DNA from: an uncultured Slackia sp.
Lineage (GTDB): Bacteria > Actinomycetota > Coriobacteriia > Coriobacteriales > Eggerthellaceae
Reading direction: 5' to 3'
Length of the DNA stretch: 64,000 nucleotides
Assembly: GCF_959608125.1 (NCBI RefSeq)
Contig: NZ_CAUHPG010000002.1
Span: forward strand, 105,251 to 169,250
Within the stretch, counting starts at the first letter, position 1; each line of letters opens with the position of its first letter. This document shows, piece by piece, positions 1-8,920 of this stretch. The position numbers and the translations under genes are program-made. Below the pieces are notes generated by a model that did no database searches, was not told where the DNA came from, and saw only the letters and a program-made list of their open reading frames with translations.

Positions 1-702
1 GTCGACGTCAATGGCATCGAAGAAAAACCTCTCGGCGGTATCGTCGATATCGACAACAATCATGCCATCGGCCTTAGGCGACATCGTCGCTGGCTCTTCG
101 CTTCCCCATTCGGTCGTGTCGACAACCTTCGAGTTCAGGCTGTACGAATCGTTTTTGAAATCATACGTTTCCTCGTACATCTTTCCATCGTCGGTCAAAA
201 AGGCGATTCTCATCAAATCAGGTTCGACCGCCTCGAATTGCGCCATGTCGTTAATGTAAATCGCACCTACCTCAAGCGGTCCTGGAACAGAAGACTCGCC
301 AGAAAGCACAGGGACAGACACCTCGCCCCACATGCCGTTTTTCTTTGCATTACCCGCAGGGTCAGTGTTTATTTCCGACTGCATACCCGAGAAGGCAGTC
401 TGAAGTTCTTCCTCGCTCAAATCCTGTTTAACAGCGAAATCGATTCGAAGATTGGCTATCGTATAGGCGCTTTTATTCTCATATTGAATGGCAACGCGTC
501 GCTTTCCGTCGACCACGGCATTATCGACCGTCCATGCGATTTCTTCCGCCTTCACCTCGTCTTTGGCAGGCCCCTTTTTCTCGGCGACGATAGATGGCTC
601 ATCAACGACACCTGCATCGGTCCCAGTATTACCATCCGAGCAGGCCGAAAGAGAGACAGCCAAACCTACCGCAAGCAACACAACCGCCATCTTCGCGTTC
701 AT
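1..702 (-). CDS. Lipoprotein of unknown function, 3' end cut off by window
   Basis: An open minus-strand frame of 234 codons runs from ATG at 702 to the window edge, so the C-terminus is missing. AGGAG lies 5-6 nt before the ATG. The N-terminus (MNAKMAVVLLAVGLAVSLSA then Cys) is a short lipoprotein signal with an LSAC lipobox near residue 21, so the mature protein should be lipid-anchored outside the membrane. An acidic, disordered linker follows. The rest looks like a beta-rich FxLYD-like extracellular domain (phrases such as VAIQYENKSAYTIANLRID). The ectodomain of the neighbouring kinase has a similar style, so the two may share a role; that link is inference. No enzymatic motif is seen. 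Confidence 0.75.
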   Translation of the reverse strand, partial: MNAKMAVVLLAVGLAVSLSACSDGNTGTDAGVVDEPSIVAEKKGPAKDEVKAEEIAWTVDNAVVDGKRRVAIQYENKSAYTIANLRIDFAVKQDLSEEELQTAFSGMQSEINTDPAGNAKKNGMWGEVSVPVLSGESSVPGPLEVGAIYINDMAQFEAVEPDLMRIAFLTDDGKMYEETYDFKNDSYSLNSKVVDTTEWGSEEPATMSPKADGMIVVDIDDTAERFFFDAIDVD

Positions 703-878
703 GCGCTCCTCCGTTCTTTACGTGCGAACAAATCGAACACAATTATCAACAGGGCGACGAACGATTTCCTCAGTCGCCAACTGAATTATTGGAAGAAAGA
801 AAACGCGAAAAAGCGGATCGCTGGCGCCTGACGCACCTGCACGGGGCAAATCCGCTGCGCGCAACTATGTTCAAGCAT

Positions 879-910
879 AAAAAACCGGCATGCGGACTCC
901 CGCATGCCGG
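879..910 (-). terminator. Intrinsic terminator after the Ser/Thr kinase gene
   Basis: Perfect 11-bp stem (885-895 with 900-910, arms CCGGCATGCGG) with a 4-nt loop. On the minus strand it is followed by six T. It sits 23 bp past the kinase stop codon. Confidence 0.85.
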
Positions 911-932
911 CCTCTTCACCATGCCGGTTTCG

Positions 933-2756
933 TTACCATGGCTGTGCGTATGCTTCCACAGTCACATGTTCGGGCACTTCGCCAGCCATGACATGAAACG
1001 CGCTCGAAGCCCCTTCGGCAGGACGATCGGCATGATCCGTCGCGCCATAAACGATGTCACCTGCATCATTTCGCAAAATAATCGTGACGGCAATTTTATT
1101 CGACGACGTAACAGGCCACGATCCTTTGAGATATGCCACCTCGCCCGTGAAATCAAGCCCACCGAAACCGTCCGGCACCGCCGACACATTGCCCACTTCG
1201 AGCACCGGAGGCTCCTCGACGTTTTTCGATACAGCGTAATCCTCTGGCCGAGCAATCACGAACTCAACGGAATCGGGCGGTGTGCCATTGCCCGCTTGCG
1301 AACCGAAGCGAACCGTTTGACCTGGCTCGATAACATTGAGAACTTGCTCGTGGGAAAACAGGATCCCACCCGAAGCATCTCGACCGATGATTTTCACCGT
1401 GGGGAATTCAACCTTGAGCCCGTCTTCGGCGCTGCTCAAGACGAATGCATAATGCACGTATCCCGACGGGGCCACCCACCAGCCCGAATCCTCGAGCGCC
1501 AGAGCCTCGAAAGCAGCATCAACCTCATCTTTCGAGGCAAATCCTGAAGACCACGAATCCTTCGCCGCGTTGAAGCCCTCCAAGACCCCCGTCAGTGCGG
1601 CATCGGAGGCGATATCTTGCTTTTCGTCATCCGATAAAACGCCATCGCTTACCGCAGCATCCCCCTTGTCCTGCCCCATCCCTGCAAGAAATCCCTGGTA
1701 ACTCTTCGAAAAATAGGTGAGACTGCCCATAGTCAACAGGACAATGCCCGCGATGGCGGAAACAATCGCTATAGAAAGGAATCCTATCTTGAGCGCGGCA
1801 TTAACGCGGCTTTCGCGCCGCTGCGTTTCTTCTTGAACCGCGCAGCATGCCTGTGCTGATTCGTATGCCTCCCGCCGCAGCGATTCGTCGCGCTGCCAGG
1901 CTTCTGCGCCGGCGGAATGGTTTGCCGGGCAGGGCTCCTGCGCATCATGCGCCGAAACATCCAAACCCCCGCATACCGCCGCAATCGCACGAGAAAGGTC
2001 CGCAGCCGATTGATACCGCGCGCTCGGCTCGAAGGCGCTTCCGCACCGTATCACCTCGGCAAGAGCAGGCGGCACAATCGCCGAATCAGCAAGAGCCTCC
2101 GCGAAAGCATTGTTGCCGGGATCGGGCAGCACGCCAGTAAGCGCGTATCCCAGCATCTGCGTTATCGAATATATATCGCTGCGTGCATCCACCGAAGAAA
2201 ACCCGTACTGCTCGGGTGCTGCAAACCCCCACGTGCCAAGCCCCGCAGCGCCGCCCGATGCCTGAGCGCCTATAGGCTGGGCGATGCCGAAATCAATGAG
2301 ATGCGCGCCGTCGGCCGCAATGACGATGTTCGACGGGGCGATGTCGCAATGGACGATTCCATGCTCATGGAGATCGGAGGCGGCGTCGCATATGTCCTGC
2401 ACGATTCGCACCGATTCGGCGACCGTCAAACGGCCGCGCACAGTCACAGCATGCTCAAGCGTGTCGCCCGGAACATAGTCGTACACCGCAACAAAGCAAT
2501 CGGGCATTTCATACGTTGCCACGACCTGCGGCAACCGAGGAGAGTCGCAATCGGCGAGTGCGGCCCACACGGCACGATTCGCCAACGACGAGGGAATCTT
2601 CTTGCGCACGAACGGACCGGAACCGTCGATGGTCACACGCTGCGTCACGCCCGTGCGGCCTTCGGCAAGCGTGCGTTCGACATGGTAGGCATCGTCGATG
2701 CCCAACGCATGCATGACCTGTTCTTCATTCAATCCGGCTATCCTCGCCCGCGGCAT
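933..2756 (-). CDS. Transmembrane Ser/Thr protein kinase (PknB-like) with extracellular domain
   Basis: About 607 residues from the ATG at 2756 (N-terminus MPRARIAGLNEEQ). That start has AAAAGGTG about 10 nt upstream; a longer start at 2807 is possible. The N-terminal kinase domain (about 1-265) shows the ATP Lys in FVRKK, the catalytic loop HCDIAPSN near residue 136 (HRD changed to HCD, Asp kept), DFG near 155 and AAPEQYG of the activation segment. A charged juxtamembrane stretch is followed by one membrane helix at about 325-349. A roughly 240-residue outer domain ends the protein and is probably a ligand or stress sensor. It is a membrane receptor kinase that phosphorylates cytosolic partners by homology. 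The HTH gene just upstream on the same strand is a candidate partner or regulator. Confidence 0.85.
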   Translation of the reverse strand: MPRARIAGLNEEQVMHALGIDDAYHVERTLAEGRTGVTQRVTIDGSGPFVRKKIPSSLANRAVWAALADCDSPRLPQVVATYEMPDCFVAVYDYVPGDTLEHAVTVRGRLTVAESVRIVQDICDAASDLHEHGIVHCDIAPSNIVIAADGAHLIDFGIAQPIGAQASGGAAGLGTWGFAAPEQYGFSSVDARSDIYSITQMLGYALTGVLPDPGNNAFAEALADSAIVPPALAEVIRCGSAFEPSARYQSAADLSRAIAAVCGGLDVSAHDAQEPCPANHSAGAEAWQRDESLRREAYESAQACCAVQEETQRRESRVNAALKIGFLSIAIVSAIAGIVLLTMGSLTYFSKSYQGFLAGMGQDKGDAAVSDGVLSDDEKQDIASDAALTGVLEGFNAAKDSWSSGFASKDEVDAAFEALALEDSGWWVAPSGYVHYAFVLSSAEDGLKVEFPTVKIIGRDASGGILFSHEQVLNVIEPGQTVRFGSQAGNGTPPDSVEFVIARPEDYAVSKNVEEPPVLEVGNVSAVPDGFGGLDFTGEVAYLKGSWPVTSSNKIAVTIILRNDAGDIVYGATDHADRPAEGASSAFHVMAGEVPEHVTVEAYAQPW

Positions 2757-2943
2757 AAGTATGCAATCACCTTTTCTCATGCGTTCGACAAAGTGCGTAA
2801 GGCGCATTCAAACGAACGCGGGTTGAAATTCTAGACAGTGCGCGAAAGCGCTTCATCAGTGCGCAACTGAATTTTTCGAGCGCGAAGGCGCCCAATTTGG
2901 CACTCACGAAAGAGCTGCGGCGCTCACGAGAACGACAAGCGCC

Positions 2944-3396
2944 TTATCGGCGCAGCGGCCCTGTACCTAAAAGCGTCTTTTCGCCGAAGTTCCACAGTTC
3001 GTCGTCACAAGCCGTACGCGTCATACCGTGGTCGATGCACCAGATGATGACGGCATCGCGGCGCACCTTCGCCCATAGCTCGGAAACGCCCGCCAAGCGC
3101 AACATACGCTGCGTTTCAACCAGCGTGCAGTCAAGGCCGAACGCAATCATGATCAGCTTATCGCGGCCGGGATGGGTGCATTTGCCCGAAAAGATGTCGT
3201 AGGCAACCGTCGGATGAACGCCCGCTACGCGAATCACAGCGGCGCGCTTCGCATTCTTTTGAGCAAGAAGGTCGTCGAGGTAGGACTTAAGCGTCCTGTC
3301 TATCGTGACATCGGCATCGAGATATTCCTGCGGACTTGCCGCAGCGCGCAAACGAGCAAGAAGATTTTCTGTCAAACGCTCCTCAGGCATGTCCAT
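2944..3396 (-). CDS. Small helix-turn-helix protein (XRE-like)
   Basis: 150 residues from the ATG at 3396, chosen because GAGGGGAGAG lies 3-4 nt upstream; the frame stays open further upstream without a good ribosome site. Residues about 45-115 read as a lambda-repressor-like HTH (AAVIRVAGVHPTVAYDIFSG, then a helix with GRDKLIMIAFGLD). The C-terminal part has RMLRLAGVSELW and repeated hydrophobic helices, which is compatible with dimerisation. No metal or ligand motif is obvious. It precedes the Ser/Thr kinase by about 190 bp on the same strand. HTH/kinase pairs suggest a signalling module, but its targets cannot be read from the sequence. Confidence 0.7.
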   Translation of the reverse strand: MDMPEERLTENLLARLRAAASPQEYLDADVTIDRTLKSYLDDLLAQKNAKRAAVIRVAGVHPTVAYDIFSGKCTHPGRDKLIMIAFGLDCTLVETQRMLRLAGVSELWAKVRRDAVIIWCIDHGMTRTACDDELWNFGEKTLLGTGPLRR

Positions 3397-3546
3397 AGTC
3401 TCTCCCCTCGTCGAACCCGACGCACTCGACCGGCGCAGCCCAAGCAGCCTGGTCGACACGTGCATTTTCTCAACTATCGCAAAAAGAAAAAGCAAAATGG
3501 TCTTCTATAGAGAGCCATTGTGCCACAACGAGCAGACGAATACGAC

Positions 3547-4917
3547 CTAGCCCAAGAGCCACTTCCATGCGGGAACAACCCTGACAACGCCCTCGGACGT
3601 TTCGATTTCAGCCTCCTCATCGGCCGTCACGATAACCGCATCCTGGGCTTGAAGCTTTCTCATGCCCGCCTCAAGAGCAGCCAGCTCGCGCTTGCGCGTT
3701 TTCGGATCATCCAGCGACACGGAAACCTGAACAAGGCGAAGAGGTTCGAGCAGCAGCGCATCCCCCACCACAAAATCGATCTCGTGCCTTTTTCCCGCGT
3801 CCTCGAAAAGGTAGCGGGAAATGGCTCCAGGACGCATCGATGACGACACACGCCTCAAACGATTGAAAACCGCCGTTTCGAGCTTCTGCCCGACATCAAT
3901 CGCAGACGAAGGCGAAAACGCACCGAACAGGGCGGGGTCGGCGGCATAGACCTTCGCCGCCGATCGCGCATTATCGGCAAGCGCGGTCGAATAGTTCTTA
4001 ACCGAGAAAAGCAGGTACGCTTCCTCGTAATACCCCAACAACCGTGAAAGGGATTCCCTTCCTATCGCGATCCCGCGGCTGCGAAACTCGTTATGGATTT
4101 TGTTAACGGACAGTTCACGTCCCGACGTTGCCATGCATCGCGAAAGAAAAAGCGATGCCGCAAACGGGTTTCCAATGCCGTAGCGTTCAATGATGTCGTA
4201 ATTAACCGTTCTGTTGGCATATTCCTGCATAAGCTGTGTCGCATCGGCGCGACCAAGATCTTGGGCCGCAATGAATCCGCCGTCATCGAGATACGACCAG
4301 TACGCCTTTTTCAAGCGGGCGCGCTCGGCGCTTGACGCCTCCTTCTCGCCCGAAAGCACATCATCGGCAACGTGGTGGCCGTGGAATCGGACGTATTCGG
4401 AAAAGCCCATCGGAAACATTTCCCGCGATAAGGCACGTCCCCGAAACTCGGTAGCCACATCGAGAGAGAGCATCTTCGAAGACGAACCCGTGACATATAT
4501 CGTCGCCACCTGCGTATCCACCATACGCCGCATGAACGCTCCCCAATCGGGGATTTCTTGTATCTCGTCGAAAAAGAAGAACGCACCCTCGGTTTTCGAG
4601 GATGGATGCATCGAATAGTACGTCTCCACCACGTCATCGAGCACCGAAGAATCGTAGGGCTTCAAACGCTCGTCATCGAAGTTGAAGTAAAGAACTGATT
4701 CGAGATCGTACCCCGATTCAAGGATGCGGTGCATTTCCTGATAAAGACGGTATGTCTTGCCACAACGACGAACCCCCACGACAACCTGAACGAGATTCGA
4801 TCGGGCCGGCTTCTTGATTTCGCCGAGAGAAACATCCCTCTCAAAAACATCGGGGATTCCTTGATCGTAGAACTCGGAAAGTTTGTCGACGATGACGGAA
4901 TGAAACTGCGAAACCAC
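3547..4917 (-). CDS. AAA-type ATPase with C-terminal DUF4143-like domain
   Basis: 456 residues from the GTG at 4917, preferred because GGAAGGGGGA lies about 4 nt before it; an ATG 15 nt further up has no ribosome site. Walker A is GVRRCGKT near residue 48, followed by a Walker B region FFFFDEIQEI near 112 and the sensor-like VTGSSSKML. The C-terminal half (about 300-450) matches the DUF4143 pattern (ALFGAFSPSSAIDVGQKLETAVFNRL, then EIDFVV), which looks like a degenerate PD-(D/E)XK nuclease fold. Proteins of this AAA_14/DUF4143 group are common and poorly understood. Three inverted repeats sit directly upstream, implying tight repression. It appears to be a monocistronic accessory gene. Confidence 0.85.
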   Translation of the reverse strand: MVSQFHSVIVDKLSEFYDQGIPDVFERDVSLGEIKKPARSNLVQVVVGVRRCGKTYRLYQEMHRILESGYDLESVLYFNFDDERLKPYDSSVLDDVVETYYSMHPSSKTEGAFFFFDEIQEIPDWGAFMRRMVDTQVATIYVTGSSSKMLSLDVATEFRGRALSREMFPMGFSEYVRFHGHHVADDVLSGEKEASSAERARLKKAYWSYLDDGGFIAAQDLGRADATQLMQEYANRTVNYDIIERYGIGNPFAASLFLSRCMATSGRELSVNKIHNEFRSRGIAIGRESLSRLLGYYEEAYLLFSVKNYSTALADNARSAAKVYAADPALFGAFSPSSAIDVGQKLETAVFNRLRRVSSSMRPGAISRYLFEDAGKRHEIDFVVGDALLLEPLRLVQVSVSLDDPKTRKRELAALEAGMRKLQAQDAVIVTADEEAEIETSEGVVRVVPAWKWLLG

Positions 4918-4932
4918 GATTCCCCCTTCCAT

Positions 4933-5020
4933 TTCTTGTCGATTCGCGCGACAAGAAAATTATAAATCTTGTCGTTTGAAACGGCAAGAAATTACAAATC
5001 TTGTCGATTTTCACGACAAG
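4933..5020 (-). promoter_or_regulatory. Three phased inverted repeats upstream of the AAA ATPase gene
   Basis: CTTGTCG-N7-CGACAAG occurs at 4935-4955, at 4968-4988 (one mismatch, CGGCAAG) and at 5000-5020. Start-to-start spacing is 33 and 32 bp, about three helical turns, so all three lie on one face of the DNA. The first site ends 18 bp before the GTG start. This layout suits a cooperatively bound repressor covering the promoter. The identity of the binding protein is unknown. Confidence 0.75.
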
Positions 5021-5203
5021 ATTCGGTATTTCGAGAATGGCGGGGATGGCTTTGGAAGAAAGTAGGCGGGAACGAAGGCAGGAGGAAAGCACTCGCGCAA
5101 AACGAATACGACCCGCCCCGCCTTCCGGCGAGACAGGCCGTAAACCCCTTGTCTCATTGTCGATATTGCCTCACGCGATTGGCATCGCCTCGCACGTGAA
5201 ACC

Positions 5204-7822
5204 CTACTTCGCCAACGCCCCCTTGATCAGGCGGCCGATCTGCACGATCGCGGTAGGAGCGAACGCCAGGCCGATGATCTGGACGAACTGCATGCCCGTC
5301 AGCGAAGCGACCGAGAACGCGCTCTGCAGGAACGGGACGAACAGAACCAGCGCCAGCAGGACGAACCCGCCCAGCCATGCCAGCGGGACCCATTTATTGG
5401 TGAACAGGCCCAGCTTGAAGATGGACTCTTCGCCACGGCAATTGAAGCCGTGGAACAGGCGTGCCAGCGCGAGCGTCGCGAACGCCATGGTGGACGCGGG
5501 GGCCGCGCCGCCGGCGTTGAGACCCAGGAAGAACGCCGCCATAGACGCCGTCGCGATCAGAGCGCCGTGCCAGACGACCTTGCGCGCGAGCGGTGCGTCG
5601 AGGATCGATGCCTTGGGGTCGCGCGGCTTCTGGTCGAGCAGGCCCTTGCGCGCGGGTTCGAGTCCGAGCGCAATCGCGGGAAGGCTGTCGGTCAACAGAT
5701 TGATGAACAGCAGGTGCACCGGCGCGAACGGCACGGGCAGCGCCATGAGCGACGCGAACAGCACAGCCATGATGCCCGCCATGTTGCCCGACAGCAGGAA
5801 ATGAATCGAGCTCTTGATGTTCGCGTAGATGCTACGGCCGTTCACCACGGCCTTCACGATGGTGGCGAAATTGTCGTCGGCAAGCACCATGGAGGCCGCG
5901 TCCTTGCTGACCTCGGTGCCCGTGATGCCCATGGCCACGCCAACGTCGGCGCGCTTGAGCGCAGGAGCGTCGTTCACGCCGTCGCCCGTCATGGAAACGA
6001 TGCAGCCACGGCGCTGCCATGCCGACACGATGCGGATTTTATGCTCGGGAGACACGCGTGCATACACCGACACCTTAGGCAGGATTTCGTCGAGCTGCTC
6101 GTCGGTCATGGCGTCGAGCTCGGTGCCTTCGAGCGCAATGTCGCCGTCTTCGAAGATGCCGACGCTACGGCCGATCGCGGCCGCCGTGACCTTGTGGTCG
6201 CCCGTGATCATGACGGTGCGGATGCCGCCGCGCTTGGCGTCGGCCACGGCCTGGGCGCTTTCCAGGCGCGGCGGGTCCACCATGGCGGTCAGACCGACGA
6301 ACGTGAAGTCGCGTTCATCGTCGAAAGTCACATCGACGGAATCGACGGAACGATTCGCGAACGCCAAGACGCGCAGGCCCTGGCGCGAAAAGTCGTCGTT
6401 GGCCCGGGCGATGCGCTTGCGCATCTCGTCGGTCATCTCGACGTCGCCGTCGGCCGTCATCATACGCACGCAACGAGCGAGCAGCACGTCAGGGGCGCCC
6501 TTGGTCAGCATGAGAAGCGATCCGTCCACTTCGTGCACCGTGCTCATGAGCTTGCGGTCGGAATCGAACGCGAGCTCGCCCAGGCGCTCGTAGGCGGCGC
6601 GGGCATCCTCTTCGCGCAAACCGTGCGCGTCGCCCCAATCGACCAGCGCGATTTCGGTGGGATCTCCCACCGCGGCGCCGGTCTCTTCGTCGGTGGTGGC
6701 GTCGCTTGCCAGAAGGCCCGCGCGCATCAGACGCAAGGCGACCGGGTCGCTCGTCGAAGCGTCGGCGGCTTCGACCTCCTTGCCATCGAACCAGGCCTTG
6801 ACCACCGTCATCTTGTTCTGCGTCAGCGTGCCCGTCTTATCAGAGCAGATCACGCGCACCGAGCCCAGGCTCTCGACGGCCTTGAGGTCTTTGATGATGG
6901 CGTTTTCCTTGGCCATCTTCTGCGTTCCCATGGCAAGCACTATGGTGACGATCGAGCTAAGCGCTTCGGGGATGGCGGCGACGGCCAGAGCCACGGCGAA
7001 AAGCAGCGAATCCATCACGGGCATATGGCTGCGGAAGATGGACAGCGCGAACACGAGCACGCACACGGCCAGAACCGCCACGGCGAGCTTCTTGGAGAAA
7101 TCGTCGAGGTTCTGCTGAAGCGGCGTCTTGCGCTGCTGCGTCTGATTCATAAGGCGGGCGATATGGCCGATTTCGGTCTGCATGCCCGTGCCCGTGACCA
7201 CCATGAGGCCGCGGCCATATGTGACGAGCGATCCCGAAAACGCCATATTCTTCTGGTCGCCCAGAGCGACGGAATCGCCGGACAAGGCCTCGGCGCCCTT
7301 CTCGACGGCTTCCGATTCGCCCGTCAACGAGCTTTCGTTCACTTTGAGCGAATAGCATTCCACCAGGCGGCCGTCGGCGACCACCATGTCGCCCGCTTCG
7401 AGGAAGACCAGATCGCCCGGCACCACGTCGGGACCTGCGACCTCCTCGCGTGCGCCGTCGCGCAGCACCTTCGCCACAGGAGCCGACATGTTCTTGAGCG
7501 CGTCGAGCGATTTTTCCGCCTTCATGTACTGAACGGTACCGAGCACCGCGTTCAAAATCAGCACGGCGATGATGACAAGCGTGCTTTCCGCATCCCCCGT
7601 CAGCATGGAAATGCCCGCCGCGATGATCAAAATGACGACCAGCAGATCCTTGAACTGCTCAAGGAACACCATAAGGACGCTTTTCTTCTTCCCTTCGGCA
7701 AGCTTGTTGGGCCCGTGCGCCTCGAGACGCGTGCGGGCCTGCTCGCTCGAAAGGCCGTCCGCCGAGGTGTCGAATTTGTCAAGCACCTGCTGCGCGGACA
7801 TACGGTAATACGGTTCAGCCAT
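5204..7822 (-). CDS. Calcium-type P-type cation-transporting ATPase
   Basis: 872 residues from the ATG at 7822, with AAAGGGGAAG just upstream. It is a P-type ATPase that pumps cations, probably Ca2+ out of the cell, driven by an aspartyl-phosphate cycle. Visible motifs in order: N-terminal cation-ATPase domain, actuator TGES near 167-170, transmembrane helix 4 with PEALSSIVTI, phosphorylation site DKTGTLTQNK (Asp near 328), nucleotide domain KGAPDVLL, hinge TGDGVNDAPAL, then C-terminal membrane helices. There is no N-terminal CXXC heavy-metal domain, which supports the PacL/PMR1 group. Family length is usually 850-950, so the gene looks intact. A TetR gene lies just upstream on the same strand. 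Confidence 0.93.
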   Translation of the reverse strand: MAEPYYRMSAQQVLDKFDTSADGLSSEQARTRLEAHGPNKLAEGKKKSVLMVFLEQFKDLLVVILIIAAGISMLTGDAESTLVIIAVLILNAVLGTVQYMKAEKSLDALKNMSAPVAKVLRDGAREEVAGPDVVPGDLVFLEAGDMVVADGRLVECYSLKVNESSLTGESEAVEKGAEALSGDSVALGDQKNMAFSGSLVTYGRGLMVVTGTGMQTEIGHIARLMNQTQQRKTPLQQNLDDFSKKLAVAVLAVCVLVFALSIFRSHMPVMDSLLFAVALAVAAIPEALSSIVTIVLAMGTQKMAKENAIIKDLKAVESLGSVRVICSDKTGTLTQNKMTVVKAWFDGKEVEAADASTSDPVALRLMRAGLLASDATTDEETGAAVGDPTEIALVDWGDAHGLREEDARAAYERLGELAFDSDRKLMSTVHEVDGSLLMLTKGAPDVLLARCVRMMTADGDVEMTDEMRKRIARANDDFSRQGLRVLAFANRSVDSVDVTFDDERDFTFVGLTAMVDPPRLESAQAVADAKRGGIRTVMITGDHKVTAAAIGRSVGIFEDGDIALEGTELDAMTDEQLDEILPKVSVYARVSPEHKIRIVSAWQRRGCIVSMTGDGVNDAPALKRADVGVAMGITGTEVSKDAASMVLADDNFATIVKAVVNGRSIYANIKSSIHFLLSGNMAGIMAVLFASLMALPVPFAPVHLLFINLLTDSLPAIALGLEPARKGLLDQKPRDPKASILDAPLARKVVWHGALIATASMAAFFLGLNAGGAAPASTMAFATLALARLFHGFNCRGEESIFKLGLFTNKWVPLAWLGGFVLLALVLFVPFLQSAFSVASLTGMQFVQIIGLAFAPTAIVQIGRLIKGALAK

Positions 7823-7997
7823 CGCTTCCCCTTTCTCTCTCTTCCCTATCGCCAGTGTAACGAGGGAGAAACGCGAGCATGACGGCGCGAAGCAATCGTT
7901 TCCTTCGTGAAAGAATGCCGTCGGCAACCCGTAGCGAAGCAAGGCGATCCGACAGACGCACGGCTCCGGGGGGCGTCGGATACGCGGAGGGGAAACG

Positions 7998-8798
7998 CTA
8001 TTCAGAAGGAGTGCGCCACTGGCAAGGATCGGGCGCGGCGCCCGCGCGGATGCCTTCGATGATAACGAAGAGGCCGTTTTCGAAAGAGCGCTCGGAATAA
8101 CCCGCTCGCACCGAACGTTTCCAACGGTCGTTAGGCGCGACGATGCGCGTCGAAACGACGCGCCTGCCCGTAAGCATGCCGGGCACGCGCGACTCGGTGG
8201 CGAAGCGCGCGTTGTCGCCCGCGCCCGAAACCGGCGTCGGCGCCACTCCGCGCTTGGTCGGCTTCTCGCGTTCTTTGCGTTCCTCTTTCTCCTTCTCGCG
8301 CTCGACGCGCTGAAGCGAACGCAAGCAGAAGCCGGCGAAAAACGCGTCGGCGATGCTCAGCATTTGAACGGCTATCTCTTCGGGCATGCCCTGCTCCAAA
8401 TAAATCGCGCGCAGGCGCATCATGTACGGCTCGAGCCCTTCTGAAATGCACGGATCGTTGAGCAGACGCGCGAAATGCGGACGGCGCACGCATGCGTGCC
8501 GCAGCGAGCGCATCGTGCGCAGCAACGTTTCCTCCCACGGCTCGCCGCGCAATGCACGCGTATCGGCGCTTTCGAGGAAGCGGGCGACCACTTCGTTGAG
8601 CAGCGCTTCGCGGGACGGAACGTAACCGTAGACCGCCATGGCGGTCACGCCGAGCTTGGCGCCCAGCGCACGCATCGAGCACGCCTCGGGCCCTTCGGCG
8701 TCGACGAGCGCGAAGGCCGCGGCGACCACCTGCTGCTTCGACAGCGTGCCACGCTTACGTTTCGCAGGCGGCTTTCCCTTGCCTTGCTCGGCGGCCAT
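7998..8798 (-). CDS. TetR family transcriptional regulator
   Basis: 266 residues from the ATG at 8798 with AAGGAGGAC three nt upstream. The N-terminus is Lys/Arg rich, followed by a TetR HTH (SMRALGAKLGVTAMAVYGYV) at about 35-65. The middle part is helical and fits a TetR C-terminal ligand/dimer domain. After about residue 170 the sequence is charged (EREKEKEERKEREKPTKR) and probably disordered, an unusual insertion. It lies 175 bp upstream of the P-type ATPase in the same orientation and may control it or itself. A 15-bp palindrome at 8863-8877 is a candidate operator. Confidence 0.85.
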   Translation of the reverse strand: MAAEQGKGKPPAKRKRGTLSKQQVVAAAFALVDAEGPEACSMRALGAKLGVTAMAVYGYVPSREALLNEVVARFLESADTRALRGEPWEETLLRTMRSLRHACVRRPHFARLLNDPCISEGLEPYMMRLRAIYLEQGMPEEIAVQMLSIADAFFAGFCLRSLQRVEREKEKEERKEREKPTKRGVAPTPVSGAGDNARFATESRVPGMLTGRRVVSTRIVAPNDRWKRSVRAGYSERSFENGLFVIIEGIRAGAAPDPCQWRTPSE

Positions 8799-8862
8799 AG
8801 CGTCCTCCTTCGACTTCAATTCGCGTATGACTCAAAACCATTCTACCAGGTATGATGTTCTT

Positions 8863-8877
8863 CTATACGTTGTATAG
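8863..8877. promoter_or_regulatory. Candidate TetR operator, CTATAC-N3-GTATAG
   Basis: Perfect 6-bp arms around GTT, 65 bp upstream of the TetR gene start. Size and position fit an auto-regulatory TetR operator. The link is inferred from position only. Confidence 0.5.
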
Positions 8878-8878
8878 T

Positions 8879-8920
8879 TCTGGTGAAGGCCGTTATGCTT
8901 GATAGACGGCCTTCACCAGA
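8879..8920 (-). terminator. Hairpin at the 3' end of tlyA
   Basis: Perfect 15-bp arms (8879-8893 and 8906-8920) enclose the tlyA stop codon in a 12-nt loop. There is no T tract, so it could be a weak terminator, a processing site or a 3' stabiliser between tlyA and the TetR gene. Confidence 0.5.

Noticed and set aside
5450..7882. Plus-strand open frame of 810 codons across the P-type ATPase
   Set aside because: Antisense shadow; its composition (His/Arg/Asp rich) and lack of motifs speak against coding, whereas the minus strand has complete P-ATPase motifs.
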